DNA of 64,000 nt from DATAGF01 sp963813355 (GTDB taxonomy: Bacteria > Actinomycetota > Thermoleophilia > Miltoncostaeales > Miltoncostaeaceae). The stretch's first letter is position 1, and every line of letters begins with the position of its first letter. The translations under genes were made by a program, and so were the position numbers. This document shows, piece by piece, positions 8,212 through 17,821 of this stretch. The stretch spans positions 52,872 to 116,871 of the forward strand of contig CAWEYS010000015.1 of NCBI GenBank assembly GCA_963813355.1. The letters run 5' to 3'. The notes below the pieces were generated by a model. The model did no database searches. It saw only the letters and a program-made list of their open reading frames with translations, and was not told the origin of the DNA.

Positions 8212-9387
8212 ATGGGGGCCGACGACAGCACGCTGAGCGCCCAGGAGGCCGCCGACCTGCTGGGCGTATCGCGCCCGACGCTCTACGCCTACGTGAGCCG
8301 CGGCCTGGTCGTCTCCGAGCCCGGCCCCGGCCCCACCCGCGCCCGCCGCTACCCGCGGGCCGCCATCCAGGAGCTGCGCGAGCGCCGCGTCCGCGGCCGC
8401 GACCCGGCGATGGCGGCGCACGGCGCCCTTCACTGGGGCACGCCGGTCCTCGACTCGGCGCTGACCATGATCGAGGCGGGGCGGCCCTACTACCGCGGGC
8501 GCGACGCGCTCGCCCTCGCGGCGACGGCCGGCTTCGAGGAGGTCGCCGCCCTCCTGTGGACGGGCGCCGCCGAGGACGCGCCGGACGTCTTCCCGCCGGC
8601 GCCTCCCGACGGCGCCGGCCCCCCGGACGGCGACGCCCTGGCGCGCCGGCTGCTGGCCGAGGGAGAGCGCGCCGTCGCGGGCGTGGCCGCCCTCGGGGAG
8701 GCGGCGCCGCGGCGGGCCGGCGCCGTGGTCCAGGGGCTGTTCGCGGCCGCCGGCGCCCGCGGGCGCGGCCCGCTCGGGCAGCGGCTGGCGCGCGGTTGGC
8801 GACGGCCGTCGGCCGCGGCCGACGTCACGGCGGCTCTGGTGCTGTGCGCCGACCACGACCTCAACGTCAGCTCCTTCACCGCCCGCTGCGTCGCCTCGGC
8901 GGACGCGCCCCTCGAGTCGGCACTGCTGGCGGCCCTCTGCGCGCTGCGCGGCCGCCGCCACGGCGGGATGGCCGAGCGCGTCGCGGGGCTTCTGGCCGAG
9001 GCCGGCCGCGACGGCGCCCGCGAGGCCGTCGCCCGGGCGCTGCGCGAGCAGGGCGCCCTGCCCGGCTTCGGCCACGAGCTCTACCCGGCCGGCGACCCGC
9101 GCGGCGCCGAGCTGCTGCGGCGCGCCGGCGCCGCCTGGGATGACCCACCGGTCGCGGCCGTGGTCGAGCTCGGCCGGCGCGAGCTCGGCCTCGAGCCGAC
9201 GCTCGACCTGGGGCTGGTGGCGCTGTGCCGGGCCCACCGCCTGCCCGGCGCCGCGCCCTTCTGCCTCTTCGCCCTCGGGCGCTCGGCGGGATGGGCGGCG
9301 CACGCGATGGAGGCGGCCGCCGACGCGCGTCTCATCCGGCCGCGCTCGCGCTACACGGGGCCGTGGCCGGCCGACCTCGTGGGATGA
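8212..9387 (+). CDS. Citrate synthase family protein with N-terminal helix-turn-helix domain
   Basis: Residues ~7-60 are a MerR/excisionase-type HTH (LSAQEAADLLGVSRPTLYAYVSRGLV), and the rest is a citrate synthase fold of 391 residues in total. Catalytic elements visible are DHDLNVSSFTARC, the histidine in RRHGGMAERV, GFGHELYPAGDPR, a likely catalytic Asp in PTLDLGLVAL, and the C-terminal LIRPRSRYTG that binds citrate/CoA. HTH-fused citrate synthases are known in actinobacteria, and the fusion suggests DNA binding tied to metabolite state. Its divergent neighbour is a Re-citrate-synthase-like gene. The usual DFYSG around the Asp is changed to DLGLV, so activity could be altered. Confidence 0.85.
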   Translation: MGADDSTLSAQEAADLLGVSRPTLYAYVSRGLVVSEPGPGPTRARRYPRAAIQELRERRVRGRDPAMAAHGALHWGTPVLDSALTMIEAGRPYYRGRDALALAATAGFEEVAALLWTGAAEDAPDVFPPAPPDGAGPPDGDALARRLLAEGERAVAGVAALGEAAPRRAGAVVQGLFAAAGARGRGPLGQRLARGWRRPSAAADVTAALVLCADHDLNVSSFTARCVASADAPLESALLAALCALRGRRHGGMAERVAGLLAEAGRDGAREAVARALREQGALPGFGHELYPAGDPRGAELLRRAGAAWDDPPVAAVVELGRRELGLEPTLDLGLVALCRAHRLPGAAPFCLFALGRSAGWAAHAMEAAADARLIRPRSRYTGPWPADLVG

Positions 9388-9394
9388 TCCCGGC

Positions 9395-9796
<402 letters not shown>

Positions 9797-9801
9797 TTCC
9801 A

Positions 9802-9896
9802 GGCGGCCGTCCTCTCGCCGAAGGCGGTGCCGCCGCCTGCCGGAGGGCCCGGCCAGGGCCCGGAGGCGCGCTTGGCCGCCCGCTAAGGGGCTGGCC
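9802..9896 (+). repeat. Three-hairpin structured repeat, copy A
   Basis: Helix 1 pairs GGCGGC 9802-9807 with GCCGCC 9829-9834 and encloses GCCGAAGGC. Helix 2 is GGGCCC-GGCCA-GGGCCC at 9845-9861. Helix 3 begins TTGGCCGCC at 9872 with loop CGCTAAG but is imperfect in this copy. Linkers TGCCGGA and CGGAGGCGCGC are shared with the copies at 30349 and 41856. It lies between the convergent S4 and pcm genes. Confidence 0.75.
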
Positions 9897-9900
9897 GACC

Positions 9901-9930
9901 GAAAATCAGTCGCCCGTGAACGAGGGCGAC
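9901..9930 (-). terminator. Probable Rho-independent terminator of pcm
   Basis: On the minus strand the 7-bp stem GTCGCCC/GGGCGAC (9930-9924 with 9915-9909, 8-nt loop) is followed by TGATTTTC. It lies directly after the last recognisable pcm residues, supporting a pcm end here rather than 190 residues further on. Confidence 0.55.
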
Positions 9931-10480
9931 GCGGGACGAAGCGGACCGGGATGCCCAGGTCCTCGAGCCGGTCCTCACCGCCGGCGCCGCGGCGCACCCG
10001 GACCAGGCGCTGGCGCTCGGGCCGGCGGCCGAGCGGCATGACCAGGCGGCCGCCCGGGGCCAGCTGCTCGACCAGGGCGGGCGGGATCGCCGGCCCGCCG
10101 GCGGCCACCGAGATGGCGTCGTAGGGGGCGCCCGCCGGCCAGCCCGCCGTCCCGTCGCCCGCGTGCACGGCGACGTTGGCGACCCCGGCGGCGGCGAGGT
10201 TCTCGGCGGCCCGCCGGGCGAGCGACTCGCGCACCTCGACGGCGTCCACGCGCGCGGCCAGCCTGCCCAGCACCGCCGCCGCGTAGCCGCTCCCGGCCCC
10301 GACCTCCAGCACGCGGTCGTCCGGCACGAGCTCGAGCGCCTGGGCCATCAGGGCCACGACCAGGGGCTGGGAGATCGTCTGGCCCTCGCCGATGGGCAAC
10401 GGGCCGTCCTCGGCGGCGCGGCCCGCCAGGTCGGCGTCGACGAAGGCCGCTCGGGGGACCGCCGCCATCGCCTCCCTCAC
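9906..10480 (-). CDS. pcm: Protein-L-isoaspartate O-methyltransferase (3' end uncertain)
   Basis: Repairs isoaspartyl residues in damaged proteins using S-adenosylmethionine. Clear features are AMAAVPRAAFV, PLPIGEGQTISQPLVVALM (family signature), the SAM-binding VLEVGAGSGYAAAVL, and the end motif LEDLGIPVRFVP. The frame runs on antisense through the repeat and the S4 gene to 9332, which is implausible; a stop (TGA 9908-9906) in another frame and a terminator lie just after RFVP, so a one-base shift is likely. Upstream of GTG 10480 the frame still reads like the family (PERGVVDARVREAM), so the true start may be a non-standard codon around 10537. Confidence 0.8.
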
Positions 10481-10538
10481 GCGGGCGTCAACGACCCCCC
10501 GCTCGGGGAGCCCCCAGGGGTCGCGGTCCCTCAGGCCC

Positions 10539-11009
10539 TCAGGCCGTCCGGCGCTGGCGCGCGGGCCGCTCGGCCACGCTGCGCTCGCTGTACACGCCGC
10601 CCTCGTCCTTGACGATGAGGAAGGCGCCCTGGCGCACGTTCTCCAGGAAGTCGAGCAGCTCCTCGACGCGCGCGGGCCCGAGGGCCTCCGCGAGGCGCAG
10701 CGCCGCGGCCTCCTCGGGCGCCCATCCCCCGCGCCGGTCGGCGCGGGCGCGGCGGTCGGTGCCGGTGCGCCCCTCGTCGTCTGGCGGGTGATCGGCCGGG
10801 CCGCCGGTGCGCGGCAGGGGGGCGGGGGAGCCCAGCGGGCGGCTCGGAGCCCAGATCTTGCGGCTCTGGGTGTGGTGCCAGCAGTAGGGGCTGCCCCGGA
10901 ACGGGCTCTGCTGACATCTCTTTCCGTGGGCGGCGATCGCCACGCAGCGACTCACCGAACGGGTCTCCATCAGCGCCCCAGTGCGGGTCAAGGGTGGATT
11001 GCCGTCCAC
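10539..11009 (-). CDS. Hypothetical protein with a Cys3-His zinc-knuckle-like motif
   Basis: No family is recognised with certainty. The first third holds a compact metal-binding-like motif, RCVAIAAHGKRC followed by GSPYCWHH (C-x10-C-x9-C-x2-H), a pattern seen in small proteins of phage and chromosomal origin. The middle is low-complexity, charged and probably disordered; the C-terminal half (AAALRLAEALGPARVEELLDFLENVRQGAFLIVKDE) is helical and could be a small interaction domain. The gene is divergent from rplM and upstream of pcm on the same strand. Start GTG 11009 follows a TACACC hexamer by 9 nt; ATG 10970 is the alternative. Confidence 0.55.
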   Translation of the reverse strand: MDGNPPLTRTGALMETRSVSRCVAIAAHGKRCQQSPFRGSPYCWHHTQSRKIWAPSRPLGSPAPLPRTGGPADHPPDDEGRTGTDRRARADRRGGWAPEEAAALRLAEALGPARVEELLDFLENVRQGAFLIVKDEGGVYSERSVAERPARQRRTA

Positions 11010-11076
11010 CTGTTTCCCGGTGTACGGGTTTTAAAGGTCTCGGAGTGCGAAGTCCAGGGAGTCCATCCCTTTCGAG

Positions 11077-11105
11077 TTGCGGCGCTGCCCGCATTTTCCT
11101 AGACT
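11077..11105 (+). promoter_or_regulatory. Promoter of the rplM-rpsI operon
   Basis: TTGCGG (11077-11082) and TAGACT (11100-11105) are separated by 17 nt. Transcription would start near 11112, leaving a leader of about 60 nt with GGAGG at 11155 before the GTG start. The leader could host ribosomal-protein autoregulation, but I see no recognised L13 leader structure. Confidence 0.6.
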
Positions 11106-11172
11106 CCGCGGTCGTTCTCGCGGCGCCCCCAGTGCGCCGCGTCGTCATGTTTGTGGAGGTTTCCGACCGCTC

Positions 11173-11625
11173 GTGAGCACTCTCAGCGCCAAGCCCGGGA
11201 CTGTCCAGCGACGCTGGTACGTGGTCAACGCCGAGGGCCAGAACCTGGGGCGCCTCGCGTCGGTGATCGCCGAGACGCTCTCCGGCAAGCGGTCGCCCTG
11301 GTACACGCGCCACGCCGACACCGGCGACTTCGTGGTCGTCGTCAACGCCGAGAAGGTGGCGGTCACGGGCAACAAGCTGAGGGACAAGCGCTACTGGCGC
11401 CACTCCGGCTACCCGGGGGGCATCCGCAGCCGCACGCTCGGCGAGCAGCTCGAGCGGCGGCCCGAGGAGGTCCTGCGGCGGGCCGTGCGCGGCATGCTCC
11501 CGCGCAACCGGCTCGGCCGCGCCCAGCTCACCAAGCTGAAGATCTACGCGGGCCCCGAGCACCCCCACGCCGCGCAGCAGCCCGAGCCGCTGCGCCTGAC
11601 CCGCATCGCGGAGGTCGCATCGTGA
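11173..11625 (+). CDS. rplM: 50S ribosomal protein L13
   Basis: A 150-residue protein with the L13 signature: RRWYVVNAEGQNLGRLAS at the N-terminus, FVVVVNAEKVAVTGNK, YWRHSGYPGG, and the C-terminal VRGMLPRNRLGRAQLTKLKIYAGPEHPH. It binds 23S rRNA early in 50S assembly. GTG 11173 is preferred over upstream in-frame codons because residues before it have no family match. The stop overlaps the start of rpsI by 4 nt (GTGA), the usual L13-S9 translational coupling. Confidence 0.95.
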   Translation: MSTLSAKPGTVQRRWYVVNAEGQNLGRLASVIAETLSGKRSPWYTRHADTGDFVVVVNAEKVAVTGNKLRDKRYWRHSGYPGGIRSRTLGEQLERRPEEVLRRAVRGMLPRNRLGRAQLTKLKIYAGPEHPHAAQQPEPLRLTRIAEVAS

Positions 11626-12026
11626 GCACCGACGTCACCGCCGCCCGCTACACGGCGACCGGCAAGCGCAAGAGCTCCGTCGCGCGCGTCACGCTCACGC
11701 CGGGGACCGGGCAGATCATGTGCAACGGCCGGCCCATCGACGAGTTCTTCGGGCGCCCGGTGCTGGTGACCCAGGCCCGCATGCCGCTCGCGGCGACCGG
11801 CACCGAGGGCCGCTTCGACGTCTCGGCCATCCTCCACGGCGGCGGGATCTCCGGCCAGGCCGGCGCGCTCCGCCACGGGATCGCCCGCGCGCTGACCGTC
11901 GCCGACGAGGCGCTGCGCCCCGAGCTCAAGAAGGAGGGCTTCCTCACCCGGGACGCCCGCATCAAGGAGCGCAAGAAGGCCGGCCTCAAGGGCGCCCGCA
12001 AGCGCCCGCAGTTCTCGAAGAGGTAG
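11622..12026 (+). CDS. rpsI: 30S ribosomal protein S9
   Basis: A 134-residue protein: ATGKRKSSVARVTLTPG opens the S9 fold, GGGISGQAGALRHGIARAL is the central motif, and the basic tail ends KGARKRPQFSKR, whose last residues contact P-site tRNA in the ribosome. It starts at GTG 11622 inside the rplM stop, with GAGG 8 nt upstream. Second gene of the rplM-rpsI operon, probably continuing into glmM. Confidence 0.96.
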   Translation: MSTDVTAARYTATGKRKSSVARVTLTPGTGQIMCNGRPIDEFFGRPVLVTQARMPLAATGTEGRFDVSAILHGGGISGQAGALRHGIARALTVADEALRPELKKEGFLTRDARIKERKKAGLKGARKRPQFSKR

Positions 12027-12051
12027 ACCGGCCTCGTCCGGCCAGGCCCCG

Positions 12052-13425
12052 GTGCCCCCGTCGCGGCGGTTGTTCGGGACCGACGGGGTCCGCGGGGTCG
12101 CGAACCGGGACCTGACGCCCGAGCTCGCGCTCGCGATCGGGCGCGCGTTCGGCGGGCGGCTGCCCGGCGGCGCGCGCGTGCTGATCGGCCGCGACACGCG
12201 CCGGAGCGGGCCCATGCTGGAGGGGGCGCTGGCGGCGGGGCTGGCGAGCGCCGGCATCGACGTCGGCCTGCTGGGCGTCCTGCCGACCCCCGCGGTGGCC
12301 GAGCTGGTGGCCGCCTCGGACGCCGCCGGGGGCGCCGTCATCAGCGCCTCCCACAACCCCTTCCCGGACAACGGCATCAAGCTGTTCGGCGCCGACGGCT
12401 TCAAGCTCGCCGATTCCGAGGAGGCCGAGATCGAGGCCGCGCTCGCCGCGACCGGCGAGAGCGGAGCCAGGCCCGAGGCCGGGGCGCTGGGGCAGATCGC
12501 CGCCTGGGAGGAGGGCCGCGCGCTCTACGTCGAGTCGCTGCTCGAGCGCCGGCCGGTCGACCTGAGCGGCCTGTCGATCGTCGTCGACTGCGCGCACGGG
12601 GCGACCGCGGTCACCGCGCCGGAGGTCCTGGAGCGCCTCGGCGCCCGCGTGACCGCCATCGGCGTCGAGCCCGACGGGGTCAACATCAACGTCGGCTGCG
12701 GGTCGACCGACCTCGCCCTGCTGGCGGCGTCGGTGACGGCCGCCGGCGCCGACCTGGGGCTCGCCTTCGACGGCGACGGCGATCGCGTGCTGGCCGTCGG
12801 GGGCGACGGGGTCCCGCTGGACGGCGACCAGATCATCGCGATCTGCGCCCTCGAGATGCGCCGCCGCGGCCACCTGGACGGCGAGGCGGTGGTGGTGACG
12901 ACGATGACGAACCTCGGGTTCCGCCGGGCGATGGCGGCCGAGGGCATCGAGGTGCGCTGGACCGACGTGGGCGACCGGTACGTGCTGGAGGAGATGCGCC
13001 GGGGCGGGTACGCGCTGGGCGGCGAGCAGAGCGGCCACGTCATCAACCTGCGCCACGGGCCGTCGGGCGACGGCCTCGCCGCCGGCCTGCACCTGCTCGA
13101 GGCCCTCGCATCGCGCGGCGAGACGCTCGCGCAGGCCGGGCGGGTGATGCAGCGCCTCCCGCAGCGGCTGGTCAACGTGCCGGTCGCGCGCAAGGGCGAC
13201 ATGGCCGGGGCCCAGGCGCTGTGGGCGGCCGTGCGCGAGTGCGAGGCCGCCCTCGGCGAGGACGGCCGGGTCGTCGTGCGCGCGTCGGGCACCGAGCCGC
13301 TCGTGAGGGTCATGGTCGAGGCCCCGACGGCCGATGAATGCGACATGTGGTGCGCGACGATCGCCGAGGTCGCCGCCCGAGAACTGGGCGGACGTCTAGC
13401 CTCGTCGGCGGACGCACCGGCGTAA
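12052..13425 (+). CDS. glmM: Phosphoglucosamine mutase
   Basis: Converts glucosamine-6-phosphate to glucosamine-1-phosphate for UDP-GlcNAc and peptidoglycan. The 457-residue protein has the N-terminal RRLFGTDGVRG, the phosphoserine loop SASHNPFPDNG, the metal-binding DGDGDR, the sugar-binding GGEQSGHVI, and the phosphate-binding RASGTEPLVRVMVEA. Length and order are standard. It sits 25 nt after rpsI and 24 nt before glmS, a common actinobacterial arrangement that puts the two amino-sugar genes together. Confidence 0.96.
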   Translation: MPPSRRLFGTDGVRGVANRDLTPELALAIGRAFGGRLPGGARVLIGRDTRRSGPMLEGALAAGLASAGIDVGLLGVLPTPAVAELVAASDAAGGAVISASHNPFPDNGIKLFGADGFKLADSEEAEIEAALAATGESGARPEAGALGQIAAWEEGRALYVESLLERRPVDLSGLSIVVDCAHGATAVTAPEVLERLGARVTAIGVEPDGVNINVGCGSTDLALLAASVTAAGADLGLAFDGDGDRVLAVGGDGVPLDGDQIIAICALEMRRRGHLDGEAVVVTTMTNLGFRRAMAAEGIEVRWTDVGDRYVLEEMRRGGYALGGEQSGHVINLRHGPSGDGLAAGLHLLEALASRGETLAQAGRVMQRLPQRLVNVPVARKGDMAGAQALWAAVRECEAALGEDGRVVVRASGTEPLVRVMVEAPTADECDMWCATIAEVAARELGGRLASSADAPA

Positions 13426-13449
13426 CCTCCGCCGAAAGGAGGCTGGGAG

Positions 13450-15291
<1,842 letters not shown>

Positions 15292-15302
15292 AGCGTTAGG
15301 GT

Positions 15303-15680
15303 ATGGCGATCGTCGGCGTCGGGACGGACGTCGTCGAGATCGACCGCTTCGCGGCGGCGCTCGAGCGCCGGCCGCGCCTCGCCGAGCGCTGCTTCACGCC
15401 CGCCGAGGCCGCCTACTGCCTCTCGCGGCGCTTCCCGCCCCAGCACTTCGCCGCCCGCTTCGCCGCCAAGGAGGCCGTGGGCAAGGCCCTCGGCATCGGG
15501 ATGACCCGCTGGCGCGAGGTCGAGGTCGTCCGCGGCCGCGGCGCCCCGAGCATCGCCCTGCACGGCCGCTATGCGGCCCGCGCCGCGCAGCTGGGGGTCG
15601 AGCGCGTCCACGTCTCGCTGACCCACGGGCGGGACTCGGCCGTGGCGTTCGCCGTGGCCGAGTCCCCCGACCCGCGCTAG
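15303..15680 (+). CDS. acpS: Holo-[acyl-carrier-protein] synthase
   Basis: Transfers the 4'-phosphopantetheine arm from CoA to acyl carrier protein. The 125-residue AcpS-type protein has the metal-binding GVGTDVVEIDR near the N-terminus and FAAKEAVGKALG with the second metal ligand, then VSLTHGRDSAVAFAV at the end. It starts 11 nt after glmS, and the adjacent acpS, NAD(P)H-hydrate repair and alr genes are a frequent actinobacterial neighbourhood. Its stop overlaps the convergent membrane-protein stop by 3 nt. Confidence 0.94.
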   Translation: MAIVGVGTDVVEIDRFAAALERRPRLAERCFTPAEAAYCLSRRFPPQHFAARFAAKEAVGKALGIGMTRWREVEVVRGRGAPSIALHGRYAARAAQLGVERVHVSLTHGRDSAVAFAVAESPDPR

Positions 15681-16077
15681 GACCGCCGGCGAAGCCAGAG
15701 CCAGGCCGCGGCGTAGGCGACGCCGCCGACGGCGAGCGGCCAGACGTACCGGGTCGGGTCGCCGCCACCGACCAGCTCGGCGAGAGGGCGCCGGTCAGGG
15801 CGGTCACGAGCACCGCCCCGGCGAACGCCATCGCCCGCGTATCGATCAGCCGCTCGCGCTCGTCGCTGCCCTCGCCCCGGGCCAGCCGCACCGCCTCGAA
15901 GCGGCCCCCGAGCCCGAGGACGGCCGCGAGGCCCCCCAGGACCGCGAACCACACGATCCCGGCGGCCCACTCCCCGTCCGCCGCCTCGGCGGCGAGCACG
16001 ATCGCGCCGATGGCGACGAGGCTCAGGGGGACCGCCCACGGCCGGCCGCTCACCGGCTCACCCGCTCTCACGATCAT
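15677..16077 (-). pseudogene. Small multi-helix membrane protein paired with an XRE regulator, one frame break
   Basis: Frame 1 gives hydrophobic helices (WAVPLSLVAIGAIVLAAEA, IVWFAVLGGLAAVLGLGG), a cytoplasmic loop GEGSDERERLIDTRAMAFAG, and then loses sense near 15788. The adjacent frame continues AELVGGGDPTRYVWPLAVGG, AYAAAWLWLRRRS and stop. Joining them gives a ~133-residue, roughly four-helix protein like the DUF2178-type partners that sit next to small XRE regulators. One missing base in CTCTCG would explain the break. The start ATG 16077 overlaps the end of the XRE reading frame by 20 nt, a typical coupling. Function unknown. Confidence 0.6.
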
Positions 16078-16225
16078 CGAACATCTCCTCCACGGTGGTG
16101 CCGAAGTGGCGCGCCAGCGCGAGCGCCAGGGGCAGCGAGGGCGTGTAGCGCTCGGTCTCGATCGCGTTGATCGTCTGGCGCGAGACGCCCATCGCCTCCC
16201 CGAGCGCCCCCTGCGTGAGCCCCTG
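16058..16225 (-). pseudogene. XRE-family helix-turn-helix regulator lacking its N-terminal helix
   Basis: The frame reads QGLTQGALGEAMGVSRQT followed by INAIETERYTPSLPLALALA and RHFGTTVEEMF, the second half and tail of the small (~67 residue) YozG/XRE-type repressors. The expected ~14 N-terminal residues (helix 1) are absent: the frame meets a TGA inside the palindrome at 16221-16244, and the first ATG in frame (16192) would start within the HTH. So the 5' end appears deleted, fusing the operator directly to codon ~15. Either a real truncation or an assembly deletion. Confidence 0.6.
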
Positions 16226-16244
16226 TCAAGCACGCTTGACAGGG
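16221..16244. promoter_or_regulatory. 24-nt palindromic operator (CCCTGTCAAGC-AC-GCTTGACAGGG)
   Basis: Two perfect 11-nt arms flank a 2-nt centre. TGTCAAG/CTTGACA half-sites are typical of small XRE regulators, and the site lies at the truncated 5' end of such a gene and 39 nt before nnrDE on the other strand. It also contains a TTGACA -35-like hexamer on each strand. Confidence 0.6.
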
Positions 16245-16282
16245 CCGTGCCGCGGCCGCCCGGTCTGCGAGGATGGGACGCC

Positions 16283-17821
16283 GTGCCCACCGCCCGATCC
16301 TCGACCCCCGCGCCGCTCCCGGGGTGCACCCCGCTGTTCGACTCCGCCGCCCTGCGCGAGGCCGACCGGCGCGCGGGCGAGGACCACGCGATGCCCTCGA
16401 TCCTGCTGATGGAGCGGGCGGGCCTGGCGACGGCCGAGGCCGTGCTCGCGGAGTTCGGCGCCGTCCGCGCCGCCCGGGTCGTGGTCGGCTCCGGCAACAA
16501 CGGCGGCGACGGGCTGGTCGTCGCCCGCCACCTCGCGGACGCCGGCTGGGACGTGCAGGTCGTGGCCCCGGGGGACCCGCCCGGCACGCCGGACGCCGCG
16601 ACCATGGCGGCGATCGCCGCCAGCCTCGGCATCGCGGTGGCGCCGTTCCGCCCGGACCCCGCCGAGGGGCGCGTCGTGGTGGACGCCCTCCTCGGCACCG
16701 GCGCGAGCGGCGCCCCGCGCGGCCCCGCGGCCGCGGCGGTCGAGTGGATGGCCGGCTGCGGCGCGCCGGTCGTGGCCGTGGACGTGCCCTCGGGGGTCGA
16801 GGCCGACACCGGCCGCGCCCCCGGCCCGGCGGTGCGCGCCGACCTCACCGTCACCTACCACGGCGACATGGTGGGGCTGCGGGTCGCGCCCGGCTCGGCG
16901 CACGCCGGGCGGGTCGTCGTGGCCGACATCGGCATCCCGTCGGCCGTTGCCGTGCCGGCCGCCGCCTGGCTCGTCGGCGAGGGCGCGGTCGCGGCCATCC
17001 CGCCGAAGGCCGCGGCCGGCGACAAGTACGCCGCCGGGGCGGTGCTCGTGGTGGCGGGGTCGCCGGGGCTGACCGGCGCCGCGAGCCTCGCGTCGCGGTC
17101 GGCGCTGCGCGCGGGCGCCGGGCTGGTCGTGGTCGCGACGCCGGCGACGGTCCAGCCCGCCGTCGCGGCCCACCTCCTGGAGGTGATGACCGCTCCGCTG
17201 CCGGACGACGGCGGCCACCTCACCCCTGGTTCGGTGGACGCAGTCGTCGAGCAGGCCGGCCGGGTCGGCGCGCTGGCGCTGGGGCCGGGGCTGGGCCGGG
17301 CCGACGCCACCACGGCGGCGGTCGCGGAGATCCTGCGCCGCGTCGACCTTCCGGCGGTCGTCGACGCCGACGGGCTCTGGCACCTGCACGACGCGCCCGA
17401 GACCGCGGGCGCCCGCGCCCCCGCGACGGTGCTCACCCCCCACGCCGGCGAGGCCGCGCGGCTGCTCGGCCGCACGCGCGAGGAGGTCGAGGCCGCCCGC
17501 CTCGAGGCCGCGCTCGACCTGGCCGAGCGCTCGCGCGCGATCGCCGTGCTGAAGGGGGCCGGCACGATCGTCGCCGCGCCCGACGGCCGCGTGGCGGTCA
17601 ACGCGGGCGGCAGCCCGGCCCTCGCGACCGCCGGGACCGGCGATGTGCTCACCGGCGCCGTGGCCGCGTTCCTGGCGAAGGGGGTCGAGCCGTTCGCGGC
17701 CGCCGCGGCCGCCGTGGCGGCCCACGCCCGGGCCGGCGAGATCGCCCGTCGCGGCGACGGCACGATCGCCTCGGACGTCCTCGAGGCCCTGCCGGAGGCG
17801 ATCCGGCCTCCGACGGCGTGA
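16283..17821 (+). CDS. nnrDE: Bifunctional NAD(P)H-hydrate epimerase / ADP-dependent NAD(P)H-hydrate dehydratase
   Basis: Repairs hydrated NADH/NADPH. The N-terminal ~220 residues are the epimerase (YjeF_N) domain with GSGNNGGDGLVVARHLADAG and AVDVPSGVEADTG; the C-terminal ~270 residues are the ribokinase-like dehydratase (YjeF_C) with VVVAGSPGLTGA, ALGPGLGR, TPHAGEAARLLG and the signature AGTGDVLTGAVAAFLAKG. The fused 512-residue form is common. Start GTG 16283; a GAGGAT hexamer lies 8 nt upstream. The stop overlaps alr by 4 nt (GTGA), so nnrDE, alr and cca form a coupled set. Confidence 0.95.
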   Translation: MPTARSSTPAPLPGCTPLFDSAALREADRRAGEDHAMPSILLMERAGLATAEAVLAEFGAVRAARVVVGSGNNGGDGLVVARHLADAGWDVQVVAPGDPPGTPDAATMAAIAASLGIAVAPFRPDPAEGRVVVDALLGTGASGAPRGPAAAAVEWMAGCGAPVVAVDVPSGVEADTGRAPGPAVRADLTVTYHGDMVGLRVAPGSAHAGRVVVADIGIPSAVAVPAAAWLVGEGAVAAIPPKAAAGDKYAAGAVLVVAGSPGLTGAASLASRSALRAGAGLVVVATPATVQPAVAAHLLEVMTAPLPDDGGHLTPGSVDAVVEQAGRVGALALGPGLGRADATTAAVAEILRRVDLPAVVDADGLWHLHDAPETAGARAPATVLTPHAGEAARLLGRTREEVEAARLEAALDLAERSRAIAVLKGAGTIVAAPDGRVAVNAGGSPALATAGTGDVLTGAVAAFLAKGVEPFAAAAAAVAAHARAGEIARRGDGTIASDVLEALPEAIRPPTA

